DNA of 64,000 nt. It comes from Paragyromitra xinjiangensis (Eukaryota > Ascomycota > Pezizomycetes > Pezizales > Discinaceae). Below, one piece after another: positions 22,915 to 35,536 of this stretch; position 1 is the stretch's first letter; each line of letters begins with the position of its first letter. The DNA is taken from positions 1,798,001 through 1,862,000 of the forward strand of contig JBCAMK010000010.1 of the NCBI GenBank assembly GCA_038503065.1, written 5' to 3'. The notes below the pieces were generated by a model. It was not told the origin of the DNA. It searched no databases and worked only from the letters and a program-made list of their open reading frames with translations. A program made the position numbers and the translations under genes.

Positions 22915-23929
22915 AGTTCTTAAAAGATATGATACTAGGGAGGGGGAACAGAAGAATGTTTATATCCAGCACCGGATGATAAATACCCAAGCTGCTATCT
23001 GGTACCCTAAGACAGTTACAAAACTCCCTAAGCTCTTTCTTCACCCAAAATTTCGCGTCTATTTAGAGTTCTGTTTTCTTAGGGTTTGGATAGACTGGCC
23101 GGGTAATATTGGCCGTATTTCTTTTTTTAACAAATGCCTGGAACGCGAGCAGTCTTGGTAGCTGGGTGGCATCTAATATGATTTCTGGTCAAAATGGCTC
23201 CATTTACTGGAGCTTGAACAATGGCTTTGCTTCAAGAGTACAATGTATTTAAAATAGCAGGGACTTTATAATTTTTACTTGTTAGTCGGGAATACTGCTA
23301 TTCCCTCGAATAGAATGCTTGCCAGTTATTCTCGTCTTAAAATAAATTTTCAAATCGTCTCAATCACGCATTAGACCTCCATCTCCTACTTCCTGCGGCT
23401 GCTGTGCACTATTTGCGCATTTATAGTCCTTGGATATGTTGAGGGCACCAACTGATCAAAGTAACTAAATTCAACCCCCTAGTCTCCCAACTCTCACTGC
23501 ACAAGCTCCCACCCGTACCTTAATCCCAGGTTCCTCCAAAATGAGGAAAAACATCATCCACAGATATAAACTAGGCCTAATTTGGTCCAGCACAAGACAC
23601 ATCCGAACCCAAAACGAAACAGTGGTTTTATTAAAAAAAGAGTAGGAACTCAACTGCTTTCATAGCTGCCCAAATGATGAGACCCTACTAGAAGAAGTCC
23701 TGAGAAACAACGCCACCCCTACCCAAAGTCTCCTAAACCCCGAAAATCACAATCCGTGATGCAATCTTCTAAACCATCGGTTGAAAAAAAAAAAACGAGG
23801 GAAAAAACGGCACAAAGGCTTGCAGGAGAGAAAGAAGGGAATCAATCACACAAGATTTCTGTCTCTCAATAAAGGTAAGTAAAGCTTGGCAATTAATTTC
23901 TCACTGTCGTTTCACTCAACTACACCCGC
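22915..23929. other. Intergenic, no gene seen
   Basis: AT-rich sequence with short frames; the last part would be the 3' UTR of UFD1 (- strand). Confidence 0.4.
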
Positions 23930-25214
23930 TCAATCAATCTCAATAACTTCCGCTTCCTTTCTTCCTTTCCCCTTTCCACCGTCATCTCCTTTCCTCTTTT
24001 TCCCCGCCGCTCCTACCGCTGCTGCAGCCCTCAACGTCTGCCCTTGTCCCGCAAATAGTGTCTCCTTTCCGCTCTGTTCCTTATCTTCATCCTTCTTCTT
24101 CACCGGCTTAATCTCATACCCAAAAAACAACTGTCCCTGCGGCACCCTCAACGGCTGTGGTCCAGTACCCTTACGAATCGTTCCTGTCGCTGCCGCAAGA
24201 GGTGCAGGCTTATTAGATGAAGTACCCGCAACAGGGGTCGAAGGTTTATCCCGAGGTGTTGAGGTTTTAGAACCCTTGAGCTTCTGTCCGCCACCAGAGA
24301 AATAAGAGGCCTTAGTTGAGGCAGCTTGAGTAGAACCCGGAGCAATAGCCGAGTAATTAAGCGACCTCGCCATACTGCCTTCCTGTGCACCAAGCGGAGT
24401 AACCCTTCCCCCACCGACGACCGAACCAGGCCTAGACGACCCTGTGCTCCGTGGCATACGCGCAGGCTCAACATAATCCAGCGGTGGAGCAAAATCAACC
24501 TCAAGATCTGTCTCGACACAGGAAATAGCGCCTTGGGAGGTATCTGGCTTAACTTCTAGGACGTTGATCTCAAAGACCTGTTCGTTGTACAGGAAGGAAA
24601 ATATATCTCCTTTCGTAAACGCCGAGAAATTACGCAGTGCATTTTCCAGCACAGCTTTAGGATCCGTAATAGATTCAAGGAAAGCAACAGATTGAGGCTG
24701 AAGCTTAATAAAATTCCCAGACGGAAGATCAGTAGACTTAATCTGTAAAAGATCACCCGGCTCCAGAAGGAGCGTATTCATCATCTATAGCCATCTCATT
24801 AGCCTCTCCCAAGCTACCTAATCCAGTAAAACACTTACCCACTGCGGTAAATAAACTCTCCCCTCCTCCGCAATAAACTCCAACACACCTGCGTGCGTTC
24901 CCGTTCCCTTTGCTCCGTTCCTTAGCTCAAACAACATCGGGTATGCAATATGTAGCCTTGTGAGTTTCTCGAGTGCGGATGGCGGCATGATGACTTTTCC
25001 ACCGTAGTTGACGTTCTCGCGTTCCGAGCCGGCCATCATCACGACGGGGTAGCAGCGGAAGTATTCATCGAAGCGTCTTGTGGGCCGGGAAGAACCTCGG
25101 CCACCCCCGTAGGATAGGCCACTGTCGTCGTCGTCGTAGAAGTTGCCGCCGAACTGGAGTTGGTTTGTTAGTCTGAAGTCAGGCAGGAAGTGATAAGAAC
25201 AAGGGATATACCAT
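23930..25214 (-). CDS. UFD1: UFD1, ubiquitin-binding adaptor of Cdc48/p97
   Basis: With Npl4, Ufd1 delivers ubiquitinated substrates to the Cdc48 ATPase for ER-associated degradation and chromatin extraction. Exons are 25212-25214 (only the ATG), 24839-25153 and 23930-24784, giving 390 aa. Introns are 25154-25211 (58 nt) and 24785-24838 (54 nt). The first intron falls exactly after the start codon; splicing yields MFGGNFYDDD, the usual MFGG-type Ufd1 start. The double-psi barrel region reads RRFDEYFRCYPV, NVNYGGKVIMPPSALEKLTR, YPMLFELRNG, EEGRVYLPQWMMNTL and LEPGDLLQIKSTDLPSGNF, then FSAFTKGDIFSFLYNEQVFE. The low-complexity C-terminal tail ends in basic and acidic residues and contains the GQLFFGYEIKP box. 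CRE and E-box motifs lie about 160-180 nt upstream. Confidence 0.95.
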
Positions 25215-25371
25215 AACTTGATTAACTGTTGATAGGTACTAGGTAGGAGAAGATGTGGAGATGTGGAGAGATTGTTGTTGAGTGGGGGAGGATGAAAGTG
25301 GTGATGCAGCTGCAGGCTGGAGATTTGGACAGCTGTGTGGTGTTGGAAGACCAGAGAATTGGTGGGAGCTT

Positions 25372-25393
25372 TGACGTCAACCGAAATCACGTG
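25372..25393. promoter_or_regulatory. CRE palindrome and E-box upstream of UFD1
   Basis: TGACGTCA (25372-25379) is a perfect ATF/CREB-type site, and CACGTG (25388-25393) is a bHLH/bZIP E-box. They lie 158-179 nt before the UFD1 start on the - strand. Use in vivo is inferred from position only. Confidence 0.45.
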
Positions 25394-25849
25394 TTCGGCT
25401 CTCGATAAGAGATTAGCTTACCAAAACTAAAACCTAATCTGCGAGAGTTCTTGATAGATCACTCAGCCCCAGCAAGTTAGTCGGACAGTTTCACCATATA
25501 ATCCCTTTTTATAACCAGCTTTCTATGTTAAGATTAAGAGTCTGTTGAGGCACATTAGAATTCACATGCGAAAAGGAAATTTCAATGAATAGGCACATCA
25601 ATCATTGCCATATCCATTCATATCGTGACAATGTGTCTACATCCCTCTCAAATATTTCTATATCCTACCCTACCTTTACCATCCATCTAGATTCCCATTC
25701 AAGCACGGTCCTGACCCCACCGAAGAAAATAAAGCAGAAAAAGAAACGAAACATAACGCGAAATGAATGTAAGCAAGGAGAACCTAAGAAAACCATTACG
25801 GAAATGTCCCACATTTCTTTCCACTTCTTACATATCTCCCTCTACCGTC

Positions 25850-28800
25850 TTAATATTTAGGAGTTCCGCCTCGTCCACTCAATGTGTCCACAACACCTCT
25901 CAAATCTAGCCAAAACGCCTTCCTCGGTCTTCTGCTTGCCCAGTCTGTCTCACCCTCCTTCAGATCGTGCACTGCTGTAAAAACTACGCTCGCGCCTCTA
26001 ATACCGATTACTGCTGTTGTTCCTGCATCTTTAAGGATCTCATCCGCAGTTCTTTCGTTGTGTTCTTCCATGAATTGGATACAACGCACTGCGAGCCTAA
26101 CGGCACGGACACGATCCATGGGAGAAGGCGTGCCACCTTGCTGCACGTGACCAGGGATTGCAGTACGTGATTCGAAGCGTCCGTTAGCTTCCTCGCGAAT
26201 CATATCGGCGATAATCTCAGTTCCGTAGGTTTTGGAAGCCGTTTCGTTTCTGTTTGCAGGGTTAGAGGAGATATTCAGGAACAATCAATTAAAGCGGTCA
26301 AAAACTAACCTTAGGATAAGCTTTCCGGCACGGTTCATACCCCGGTCACAGGCAAAACTCTCGCGGAGATGCTCAATATCCGATTGGAGCATATTGATGT
26401 TGATTCCCTCCTCTGGGGTGTAGATGGCGAATGCACCAACCGACAATCCTGCCATGGTGGTTACATACCCAGATCTTCCACCTTGACACTCAACACTGTT
26501 GGCAGTCAGTCTCCCAATTCTTACCCGATATCGTATTAGAAGCACTTACACAAACACTCTCCTACGACTAGCGCTCGCACTCTGTTTAATGGCATCACAA
26601 TAATCAATCAACGCATTCAAGCAAGTATCGCTTCCAATACTGAACTCCGTTCCGGGAACATTATTACTGATAGTCGCCGGCAAACATGTCATCGGAATTC
26701 TAAACGCCGGATAACTCGTCCTCGCCTGATGCAGTTCTGTAAGCGCATGATAAGCCTCGAATCCACCGATAATTAGCAGTCCATTAAACTTGTATTTCTG
26801 GAAATACCACGCCACCATGCCCATATCTTCGCTAGGCAGGGAACGGTTCGTTCCGATTTCTGAACCTCCGCGGATGGCCCACGACTCGACCATGAGCCAG
26901 GTTAGCTCGCGGACCGAGTTGTGGCGGACAAGACCAGGGAAACCGTTGTGAATAGCGAAGGGGCGATGTCCACGTGAAAGACAGTAGAGGGCAGCGGCGC
27001 GAGTGGCTGCGTTCATCCCACCTGCGGGGGCACCAACGTGAATGATAGCGATACGCATGCGCTTGTCCTCAGGAACTTTCACTTGGAGATCGTCTGGCTT
27101 GGTGGTAGCCATGTAAGCGCGGTGATACTCTTCGAATTCAGCATCTCGCAGCTCCATAGCTCCATCAAAGTCTTTATTCTGGATACAAGCAGCTACGGCT
27201 TGAGTCTGGGAGAATTAACTCATTAGTTATCTATCAAAATTACAGTCGAAGATAAACTAGTAGCATAATACATACCAACTTAACCGCATCCATCAACGGT
27301 TTCCTCGTGATCTTATTCTCATTGATCGCGATCATAGGACTTGGCGTTTCTGGGGTTGACTCCAAGACAGCCTCAACAGCCTCCACGCCCTGGAGGGTTG
27401 CGAGCATACGATCATATGCACAGGCTGTTCCACCACGCTGGACATGTCCAAGAGTGGTGATACGGGTGTCAAGTCGCAGCGTTTTTACGAGAACGTTCTT
27501 GACGTACTCAGCGGTGACAGGGTTGAGTTCTCTATCGATTGCGCCCTCGGCGACGATGACAATGGTTTTACGTTTACCCAGTGCACGGTGCTGCCTCAAT
27601 GTTAGTTACACAAACAGAAAGCCACATAGAGACGGAAATGTATCACCTTGCGGATGATGCCACACATCTCGTCTTCCCAACCATCAGCTGGTGGTTTCTC
27701 GGGCAAGAAAACAAAGTCTGCGCCAGTGCTTACACCAGCCATCAGTGCGAGCCACCCGCAGTGCCGGCCCATGACTTCGACAACGAAAGCTCGAGAATGA
27801 GAGTAAGCCGTAGCATCGATGAAATCGACCGCTTGACAGATTCTCGTGAGGGAGCTGTAAGCTCCGATTGTGGCATCGGTGGAGGACATGTCATTATCGA
27901 TACTCCCGACCAGACCGACAATATTCAAGTGTTGGAACGGATCAATTTGCGCCTGAGTGAGTTCATCATCCATCACAAGCTCATCCAGAAGACCCTTCCA
28001 CTCGCTCCTAAAGATGTCTGCTCCGGTTAGGGAGCCATCACCTCCGCAGATGATCAATGCATCGATTCCGTTCAGGATGAGATTCTTCGCAGCTGCCAGT
28101 CTCCCGGATCTCTCGCGAAACTCCTTGCAACGAGCTGTACCAATGAGAGTTCCACCCTCCGACAACCACCCACGCACATCCTCCCAATTCATCTGCTTAA
28201 TCAACGAGCCGCCTTTCACGAGGCCCTCGTAGCCCTCGTAAATAGCGTACGCCTCACATCCTTTCGCAATGGTCATTCTCACGACAGCTCTCACAGCCGC
28301 ATTCATTCCCGGAGCATCACCACCACTCGTCATCACACCAATCCTCTTTCGCTTCCCACTGGCCGTTGACGGTCTACTCAGTATCTCCATCATCTGCTCC
28401 GTCTTCGAAGTACCCAACATCCCCACACTTGGTCTAACCCTCGTAAACGGGTTCGCCTTTGCAGTAAACCCAACAAGCGTTCCCAGCGGGTCATGTGTAT
28501 AGACTTCACACGCCTCCCTCTCGTTCGGCTGGAATTGAATTGTGACACCCTTACCCCTCAGGAGATCTACAATTTTGCCCAGAAACGGCGTATACAAGAC
28601 AATGCTCTGAGCACTGCCCCTCCAGTCGTAAGCCTCCTCGCTATTCGCAGAGCTAGCCGGCGGCTTAATGGAGTCCCGTCGGGGATTCTCTTGCCCGTCT
28701 TTCCAGTGGACTGCTTCAGCGACAAAGCGGATTTTAAGGGATACGTCGGTCGCTTCGTCGTCTTCGGATCGGGAGTAGAGCCATGTTTCTTTTTCGGAAG

Positions 28801-29266
28801 AGAGACAGTGGTCGACTTCCCGCTTGGTGGTCGGGTGGGTACGGTCGTAGACGAAGGTTTCTTGGAAACCGAGATCAGTGTAGAATCCAACGGTGCTATA
28901 AAAGAGGTCCTCGGTTGGAGCGACCAAAGAAATAAAGGAAACACCACTTGTGAGTGAGGAGTGATAGTTAGCTCGTTCCATTCTTATCCGTTTTGGTCGT
29001 TTTTCCGCAGGAGGAGTAGCAACAGAGGGAGGAGAATCAGAAGGAGGATCAGAGGTAGAAGCAGAAGCAGAAGCAGAAGCAGAAGAAGAAAAATCCGAAG
29101 CAGTGATCTCGACGGGAGATTCAGCAGGGAGAATAAAGGATGAAGAAGCAGAAGCAGTAGAAGAAGAACGATTGCGCATTGAGCGGTAGAAGGAGAAGAA
29201 GGGATACCTGAGATAGTTGTTGAGGTTCTTCTGGTCCGGGGACACCGTCATGGCGTTGTTCTCCAT
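25850..29266 (-). CDS. pfkA: 6-phosphofructokinase subunit
   Basis: Glycolytic enzyme converting fructose-6-phosphate and ATP to fructose-1,6-bisphosphate in the cytosol. Exons are 27647-29266, 27276-27590, 26550-27205, 26310-26495 and 25850-26249; introns are 54-70 nt, giving 1058 aa. A Ser/Ala-rich leader (about residues 30-85) precedes a glyoxalase-like N-terminal region ([20 protein letters not shown]), as in fungal PFKs. The catalytic half has [70 protein letters not shown] and TLGHVQRGG. The allosteric half repeats the fold with [36 protein letters not shown] and [14 protein letters not shown], and has lost catalytic identity. Same strand as UFD1, 0.6 kb apart. The leader is encoded partly by an imperfect hexamer repeat. 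Confidence 0.96.
29055..29165. repeat. AGAAGC-type microsatellite within the PFK N-terminal coding sequence
   Basis: Near-perfect AGAAGC units (29056-29090) and a second imperfect patch (29140-29165) encode alternating Ser-Ala on the - strand, so length changes by whole units would keep the frame. Confidence 0.6.
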
Positions 29267-32200
29267 TGTAGGCGGTTGACGGCTGTCTGCTCTGTCCTGC
29301 CTACTAACCGACTAACCTCGGAGGCTTTTTCTACTTTTTAAGGATACGGAAGAATATAAGCGTTAGGTTCCCGCTCTACTCGATATTCACGATACCAGCC
29401 AGTCAAACGAAACGAACGCGGGGGAAATTCAACCGCAAGCTCGCTTCCAAACAGAGCCAACTCACAACGAGGGAGGGCAGGAGGGGGTCGAATCAGAAAC
29501 GAGAGAAAAAAGGTAAAATGAGAAGATTGAATTATCCAGAGAGGGAGAACCGATGAAATTTCACAAGCAGCAGCAACAGTAGACAGAAACGCCGAACAGA
29601 CGAGTGAGAGGACGAGTAAGTAATGTATGGATGAAGAAGTAGCAGAAAAAAGAAAAACAAGATCAGACCCGAGAGAAAAAAAAAACCGTCCCACCGCAGA
29701 CCTACATACATACAGGAGAGTAACGCGGGATGTCTGCATCCAGGACCCCGCGAATCCATCTGTCGCTATTGCTATGCGGTCACTTCTCTCCGCCGTATCG
29801 ATAGTGGACCGATAAGCTGTGACCCCGCTCTTAGATAATTCCCCCCTCTCACAGGAATTTTGTCTCGCAACACCCATAAAGAGAGAAAAAAAACCACCTC
29901 ATCTCAAAATACATGCAGTCAGCCTCTATCCCGCATCCCCCTGAACCCCTGTCGGTGATCCGTGGGGTGACCCTCTCGGGCAAAACTACACAACCTCAAG
30001 AAAACCCGGTAAAAAATAATCCGTGTTTGTCACCGACTCACGAAACCCGCGTACAACGTCGTGGGGTAATGTACGTAGGGTTAATTTATAAAACATGGTC
30101 CGAAGACCGGGTACGGCTCGTCCGAAGGGGGAGAGGGGAAGCATAGTACATACCTACAGATGCGTCTGCGGTAATTTTGACGAGTAAATGAAAATGGTTA
30201 AAGCCGGGACGTGTGAGGATGGGATAAAACCCCCCCATCGATCGAGAGAAAATGAAATTGCAAATAAAAATTCAAGAGCCTGGTGGGTGGTCGAGGTAGC
30301 AATCTTGGAATATTGGCCTCGGTGACAACATAAAAACTCAAATCCCCTCTCAACTCTCGCGCTCGTATCCTTTGAAAACGTGTCTCGAAAGTTTGAAAAG
30401 GATCGATCGTTCATCTGATAGTCGGTTTCGTGTGAGCCAAGACGGTGCTCATGCACCCCTGCAGAGCCCGGCTAACCACTTGCGCATAGATAGCATCCAA
30501 CAGCATCACAGGACTAGAAATACCTAGTCGACAGAACTTCACACGAAACTACATGGCAGTTCAGCTGCTATCTATGCACCAATAAGGCAAACGAAATTAA
30601 CTCCGAAACAACATCTCGAGGAAATCCACATTTCTCTAACTCGCGTCCAAACAAAGATGAGGCGGCAGAAAGCCACGAATAATGTCAAAAGATTATACAA
30701 AACCAAAAGCATCTATGATGGAGCTTGAGCACTGGCATCGGTCGCACGCATGAAGTTGGAAAGTGGGAGCAGAGAGAACGATAGGTTATGCATACGCCCC
30801 GTCCCCCCAAAGCTCTTCAACAGGAAGGAGCTTAATTCTAGGGAGTTTGCATGAAGACCAGAGGTGAATGTACATGTAGTATTTCATCTTGTCTTTCATC
30901 TGCGTTGTTTGCGACGCCTAAGCATGTGTTAAGCGGAAGCCTACAGGATCGGCGGGATATCATTTGTGGCTCATGGATCGCTCCATTCACGTGCAGCTGC
31001 TGATCCTTTCAACCTGCTGCGGATTAATAGCAAAACCTTCAACTAAGTAGTAGGTAAAAAACAACATCATGCCACGACTCTCGGCCTCGCATGTTAGGCA
31101 AATATAGACCCCTCACTGACTCTTGTATTACTAAGGCGAATGATCAAACAGAAAGGGTCAAATTATCTTGTCTTATACAAACTATCGATCTGTTCACGAA
31201 TCTCCATAATTTGGCACAAGGACACTAAGGAGGCAACCCCCCGAAGATAAATAGGACACATGTAGTCCGAGAACAAGCTAAATTATACCAATTAACCAGC
31301 AGGCCTTATCGATTAGCTTAGTGATGTGAGCACAACACACTAAGCCTCCAGACCAGGTTACAGGGACCGAATTCCGTAATACATAAAAGATATCGAGATA
31401 GTCAGCTCCCAAATAACATGGGCTGGTTCTAGTGTGTTTTTATTAAAGGTAGTCGAATAGAACATCTTAATAAAAGATCCCGTGATCTGCATATTAGCAC
31501 TGTCAAGGTCGTACGTCTACAGAAACCATGCCGAGAACCTATTTTACTTACAAACAAAAGTGATAAGTCAGAGTACTTACGCCCCTCCTATCCCTCCGTG
31601 ATAAGTATTACTTCATGTAGTGTTTGAAGTTTTAACCTCCTCATGTACACTAGCGGGACACTTATGGTTTATAATCTCGGTTATCAAATACTCCTTTCTT
31701 ACACATTTCTTTCTCACTTCATATCAGTTGAGTCTTCCTTGATTAATGTTCTTTAAACTTCTAATAGTTCGATTAAGGAGTTAGCTCAATATACTTGGTC
31801 ACAGCCCGTGGGGGTTAAGGCCGAAATTAGTTCCACTGTAGAATCCCCGAAGCATAGCAATCTCAAAATAACAAAGGCATCATCACCATTTATCTCTCTA
31901 ATAACTCTCTACCGCAGGTAGCTCGTCTCTCGAAAACTCGTAGCTTCATAAATCAGTACTATCTTCATCCTTAAAGATTAAACAAGTTAACTTGGTCCAT
32001 CCGGGGGTAATATAGAAAGAGAACACTACTGACTTCGACCGCGATATGTATCTGTTAACTAATGCCTCTTCGAGGCGCGCTTGGATATCGACCTCGATTA
32101 AATGGGGTTCCCAGAAGCCCCGTATCAACGATTTATTTATGGCGGCCTCCATAGTCTTGCACCTAATGCTCGAAAGCACCCCAGTACAAATAAACCTGGT

Positions 32201-33951
32201 GAATCCATCGAGTCTTCGTCAAATCCCGAAGGCTAGGGCTGGCCCTAGTAGCAATGACGAGGAACAGCTAATGTTGAAAATTCCCCCAAAAGTAATATTG
32301 CACACGAGACTTTTTGTCCACCCCGCTATCGTGAAATAGCCACTTTTTCCATTCAACATAGAACCAAACCGCTGTGAATGAGTAGCTCATCTCAAACTAG
32401 CCCCAACTTTCCTGTTCCTAGGAAAATGCATTCCCTTGATGGGCGAGATATTCTGCCCGGTGATCGAAGTTTATAAACCCACGAACTACATGATCTAAGA
32501 ATGCCTCGGTGTTAATCCTCATAAGAAAGTTGAATGACGTTTGACAGAGAATCTCGAAGCACATTCAATAGTAAGGCCCACCAAACCTGTTGACCACGGA
32601 TTAGATAGATATTAGTAATGTTGAAACACCTTACACAAGCGTCCAAATGATCATGCCTGCTGCAGCCCTTGTGTACCCTCGTGCTAAGGCGAATAAAAGG
32701 TGCGCCCATTCCAACAGGATGATAAGTTCCTAAGTAGGGTCCCGACTACTTCCCAGAAAATCCCCCAAATCGGTATTCTAGTTCCTATCAACATTTCCTA
32801 GAGATCGGAGCGTAAGCTGATAAGAGCATCCCAAAATACCCAACTCCAAAACTCCTCGTCGTCAATAGGAATACGATGACGACAAAGTGCAATACCCTCC
32901 CTCTCTCGTTAATTCCTTGCTGGTGAAGCAGTGCCCTGTAGGTTCATGAGAACCAAGTGCACCTAATTCGTCTCTAGTATATTTATTGGATCTTCATCCT
33001 CGCCCTAGACAATATATCGTTGTAAATTCCAAGGGCTGGTCTCTAAATGCCCTCCCATTCTTTTAGAAACGGAGCGGAGAATGAGTAGCAGGGAATCTAA
33101 AAGTGCATAGTAATTTTTGTTTAATGGTGATTTCCACGAATGGTTTCTGCTGGCCATTTTGTTAGATCGATAGAGAATGTTTGGATGCCTGTCGTAGAGT
33201 CTAGGAGACGAATGTCCCTTCAACGACATGTACTGTCATTCCTAGCGCGATGCTTTCAACGAAAGAGAGTGATTAAGTTTCCGTAAATATCCAGTAGCCA
33301 CAGAATCTCATGTCTGTGAGAAATTCTAGTGTCCTATTCTATTCATGGTGTATGCATCACAAGTCACGACCTATTGGACGAGATTTTTGAGTTTCGACGT
33401 ATATCTAATGGCCTCCCTGGGCATTCCGCTGTTGTCGGATTTCTTAGAGAAGAGCGAGTTTGTTGCAAAGAATGCGGGCGATTTTCGTGAGAGGAGGGTG
33501 TTAGTTGATGAGAAGTGAGAGATAGTGGGGGTCTGTCTTAGGTACTGTCTGCACGGTGGAGTTCTACATGGGGTGATTATGGTCACATAGCGAGGTAGCC
33601 TACTAGCTCTATTGGTCATAGAACGTCACTCGAATTATCCTGGCCTCAATTGAACTGTTCATCCTCAGATCCCAACACTCAAACCCAACACTTCCTCCAC
33701 CACCAATCAGAGATGTAACCAATCAAATCCTCACGTAAATGAGTGATCTCCTATGAGGCTGCGCCGTCACACAAAAACAGGTGTTAAAATCAACCCGGTT
33801 TAGGTAAGGCCCACACAACCACCTCCATCTGCACAGCCTGCACACCTCTCGTCAATCTCCTCCCAGCACCTAAACAAAAAAAAAAAAAACACAGTTCACG
33901 ACAAAGCGATGTGCAAGAGCCTCACCAAACCCACATAACCCAACCACAACA
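29267..33951. other. Gene-poor region of 4.7 kb
   Basis: The first ~700 nt carry the PFK promoter and leader, with purine-rich patches. The remainder is AT-rich. The longest frames (for example 32046-32339 + and 31946-32179 -) have no recognisable domain and partly overlap each other on opposite strands, so I see no supported gene. Former repeat DNA is possible. Confidence 0.45.
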
Positions 33952-34755
33952 ATGTCTAAATTCCTCCTATCCCTCCTCCCATTCTCCCCCTTCACATACG
34001 CAAAACCCATGAGCCCAGCTATAATCCTAACGCTGCCAACCGAGCTGATCCTCGAAATCGGCGAGATGCTCGACATCATGTCACTCATCAGTCTCGCGAA
34101 AGCCCACCCCCTCTTCACAGTCGTACTCGATGACAACACCACATCTCTCATCAGCACCAAATCCCAGCGATTCCTCAAATATCACCCTATCTCCCCGACC
34201 GCCATCTCGTCCGCAGAAACGGAGGTGTATCGCACGCACTACGTCATCCCTACTAGGTTCGATCATATGGACTCTATTCTAGCACCCAGGGAGCTCTGCG
34301 CACATGAGATTAATTTGTTGAATTATCTGGTGGCTGCGGGTGTTGCGAGGAGCTTTCGTGACGCGGTGTATCGGTTTTCAAGTGCGATTAAGTGTCTTAC
34401 GCGGTACTCGAGTGTGTGTCAGCGGTACAAGGTTGAGCCGTGGTTCGTATCTGTGTTTGTGGGTCGTCCTACCCCTACGAGGGTGTTTGAGAAGGTGGAG
34501 TTATGGCTTCATCGGAAGCATACGGAGAGGGCGGTGAATGGGATTGCTGCGATTTACTCTCAGGTTGCGGAGATTGTTAAGATGGTGGACTACGTGGGGA
34601 AGAAGTCACAGCCGGGTACTGGAGTGGGTAAGGCTGCTAGGTTACCGAGGTTTCAGCAGTCTTGCTGTGAGGGGGTGAGGACGTGGGATCAGTTGATGAG
34701 AGTGGTGAAGAGTGATCCGAACTATAAGGAGCCGGTTATACAAACTGAGCCATAG
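33952..34755 (+). CDS. F-box domain protein, 267 aa
   Basis: A single exon from ATG 33952; a second ATG at 34000 (MSPAIILTLPTEL) is an alternative start that begins just before the F-box. The F-box lies at about residues 22-58 (ILTLPTELILEIGEMLD, then SLISLAKAHPLF), the Skp1-binding motif of SCF ubiquitin ligases. The remainder is helical without clear repeats, with a cluster of RYSSVCQRYKVEPWFVSV. The substrate is unknown. It is the first of five F-box genes within 10.5 kb and lies upstream of RAD57 on the same strand. Confidence 0.8.
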   Translation: MSKFLLSLLPFSPFTYAKPMSPAIILTLPTELILEIGEMLDIMSLISLAKAHPLFTVVLDDNTTSLISTKSQRFLKYHPISPTAISSAETEVYRTHYVIPTRFDHMDSILAPRELCAHEINLLNYLVAAGVARSFRDAVYRFSSAIKCLTRYSSVCQRYKVEPWFVSVFVGRPTPTRVFEKVELWLHRKHTERAVNGIAAIYSQVAEIVKMVDYVGKKSQPGTGVGKAARLPRFQQSCCEGVRTWDQLMRVVKSDPNYKEPVIQTEP

Positions 34756-35536
34756 TTGTGAGGCTCTGCGGGTTAGGGTTTTTGTTGAGTGTGTTTTTTT
34801 GGTTTTTGGTTTCGTTGGGACTCCACTCTAATTGTAAATTTAATTGTATAAAGAGGATTGGCAAGATTATAGTCATGATCGCTCACTCGCCTCTGGGGTG
34901 TAGGTTTGCGGTGTATATAGAGTTAAGGTTAGAATAAACCGGGAAAATGTACATGTAGTGATACGGCAGGCCTTAATAAACGGAGAAAAAGACGTGCATG
35001 TGGAAGAAACGGGTAAACGACCCTAGTTATTTAAGCCTGGGCAATCTTCAGCCCTAGTCTCTAGAAACATTATTCCCATCTCGACGGCAGGCTGTCAAGT
35101 CAAGTAGAGGTTGCTAAAGGCCTTTATTAAACCCCAACGTGGACAAATACGTGTCTACGAGCGGGGCTTTTCGATGCGGTGCATACATCTCACTCCAAGG
35201 CACCTACCACATTTTGTTAAACTATTCTCCAATTGCCTGCTAACAGATATTCCTCCAGACTGAGACGCTCCTCCATAACTCCTGGAACATTTTCAATTAT
35301 TACGATCATTCTACCTGCACGTGACTTCACGTCATTGGCCCACTTACCACGTGACACCACTAAACACGGACGCGTCTCCTGAATATCTCCAACTTCAACT
35401 CCAACTTCAACTCCAACAGAATTCCTATATTCACCTCCACTAGCTGTAAATCTCGAAGGTAAGTCCTTCATTCAGATACTTGAAAGCACAGACTAACACC
35501 CCCAGACCCATCCGTGGAAACTCCCGCCCCAATGCC
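34756..35536. promoter_or_regulatory. Intergenic with RAD57 promoter motifs
   Basis: No gene seen. Near the 3' side lie two CACGTGAC boxes (35318-35325 and 35348-35355) flanking a reverse CCAAT box (ATTGG, 35334-35338), then a 12-nt direct repeat of CCAACTTCAACT (35389-35418). A likely leader intron (GTAAGT at 35460 to CCAG at 35505) precedes the RAD57 start. Confidence 0.5.

Noticed and set aside
24326..24559. + frame over UFD1, and - strand frames 24148-24756 in other phases
   Set aside because: Shadows of the UFD1 coding exons.
26232..28957. Several + strand frames of 60-154 aa over the phosphofructokinase gene
   Set aside because: Antisense to strongly conserved PFK motifs.
31946..32339. 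Opposite-strand frames of 77 and 97 aa overlapping each other
   Set aside because: No family resemblance, no splice partners, AT-rich background; cannot be distinguished from chance.
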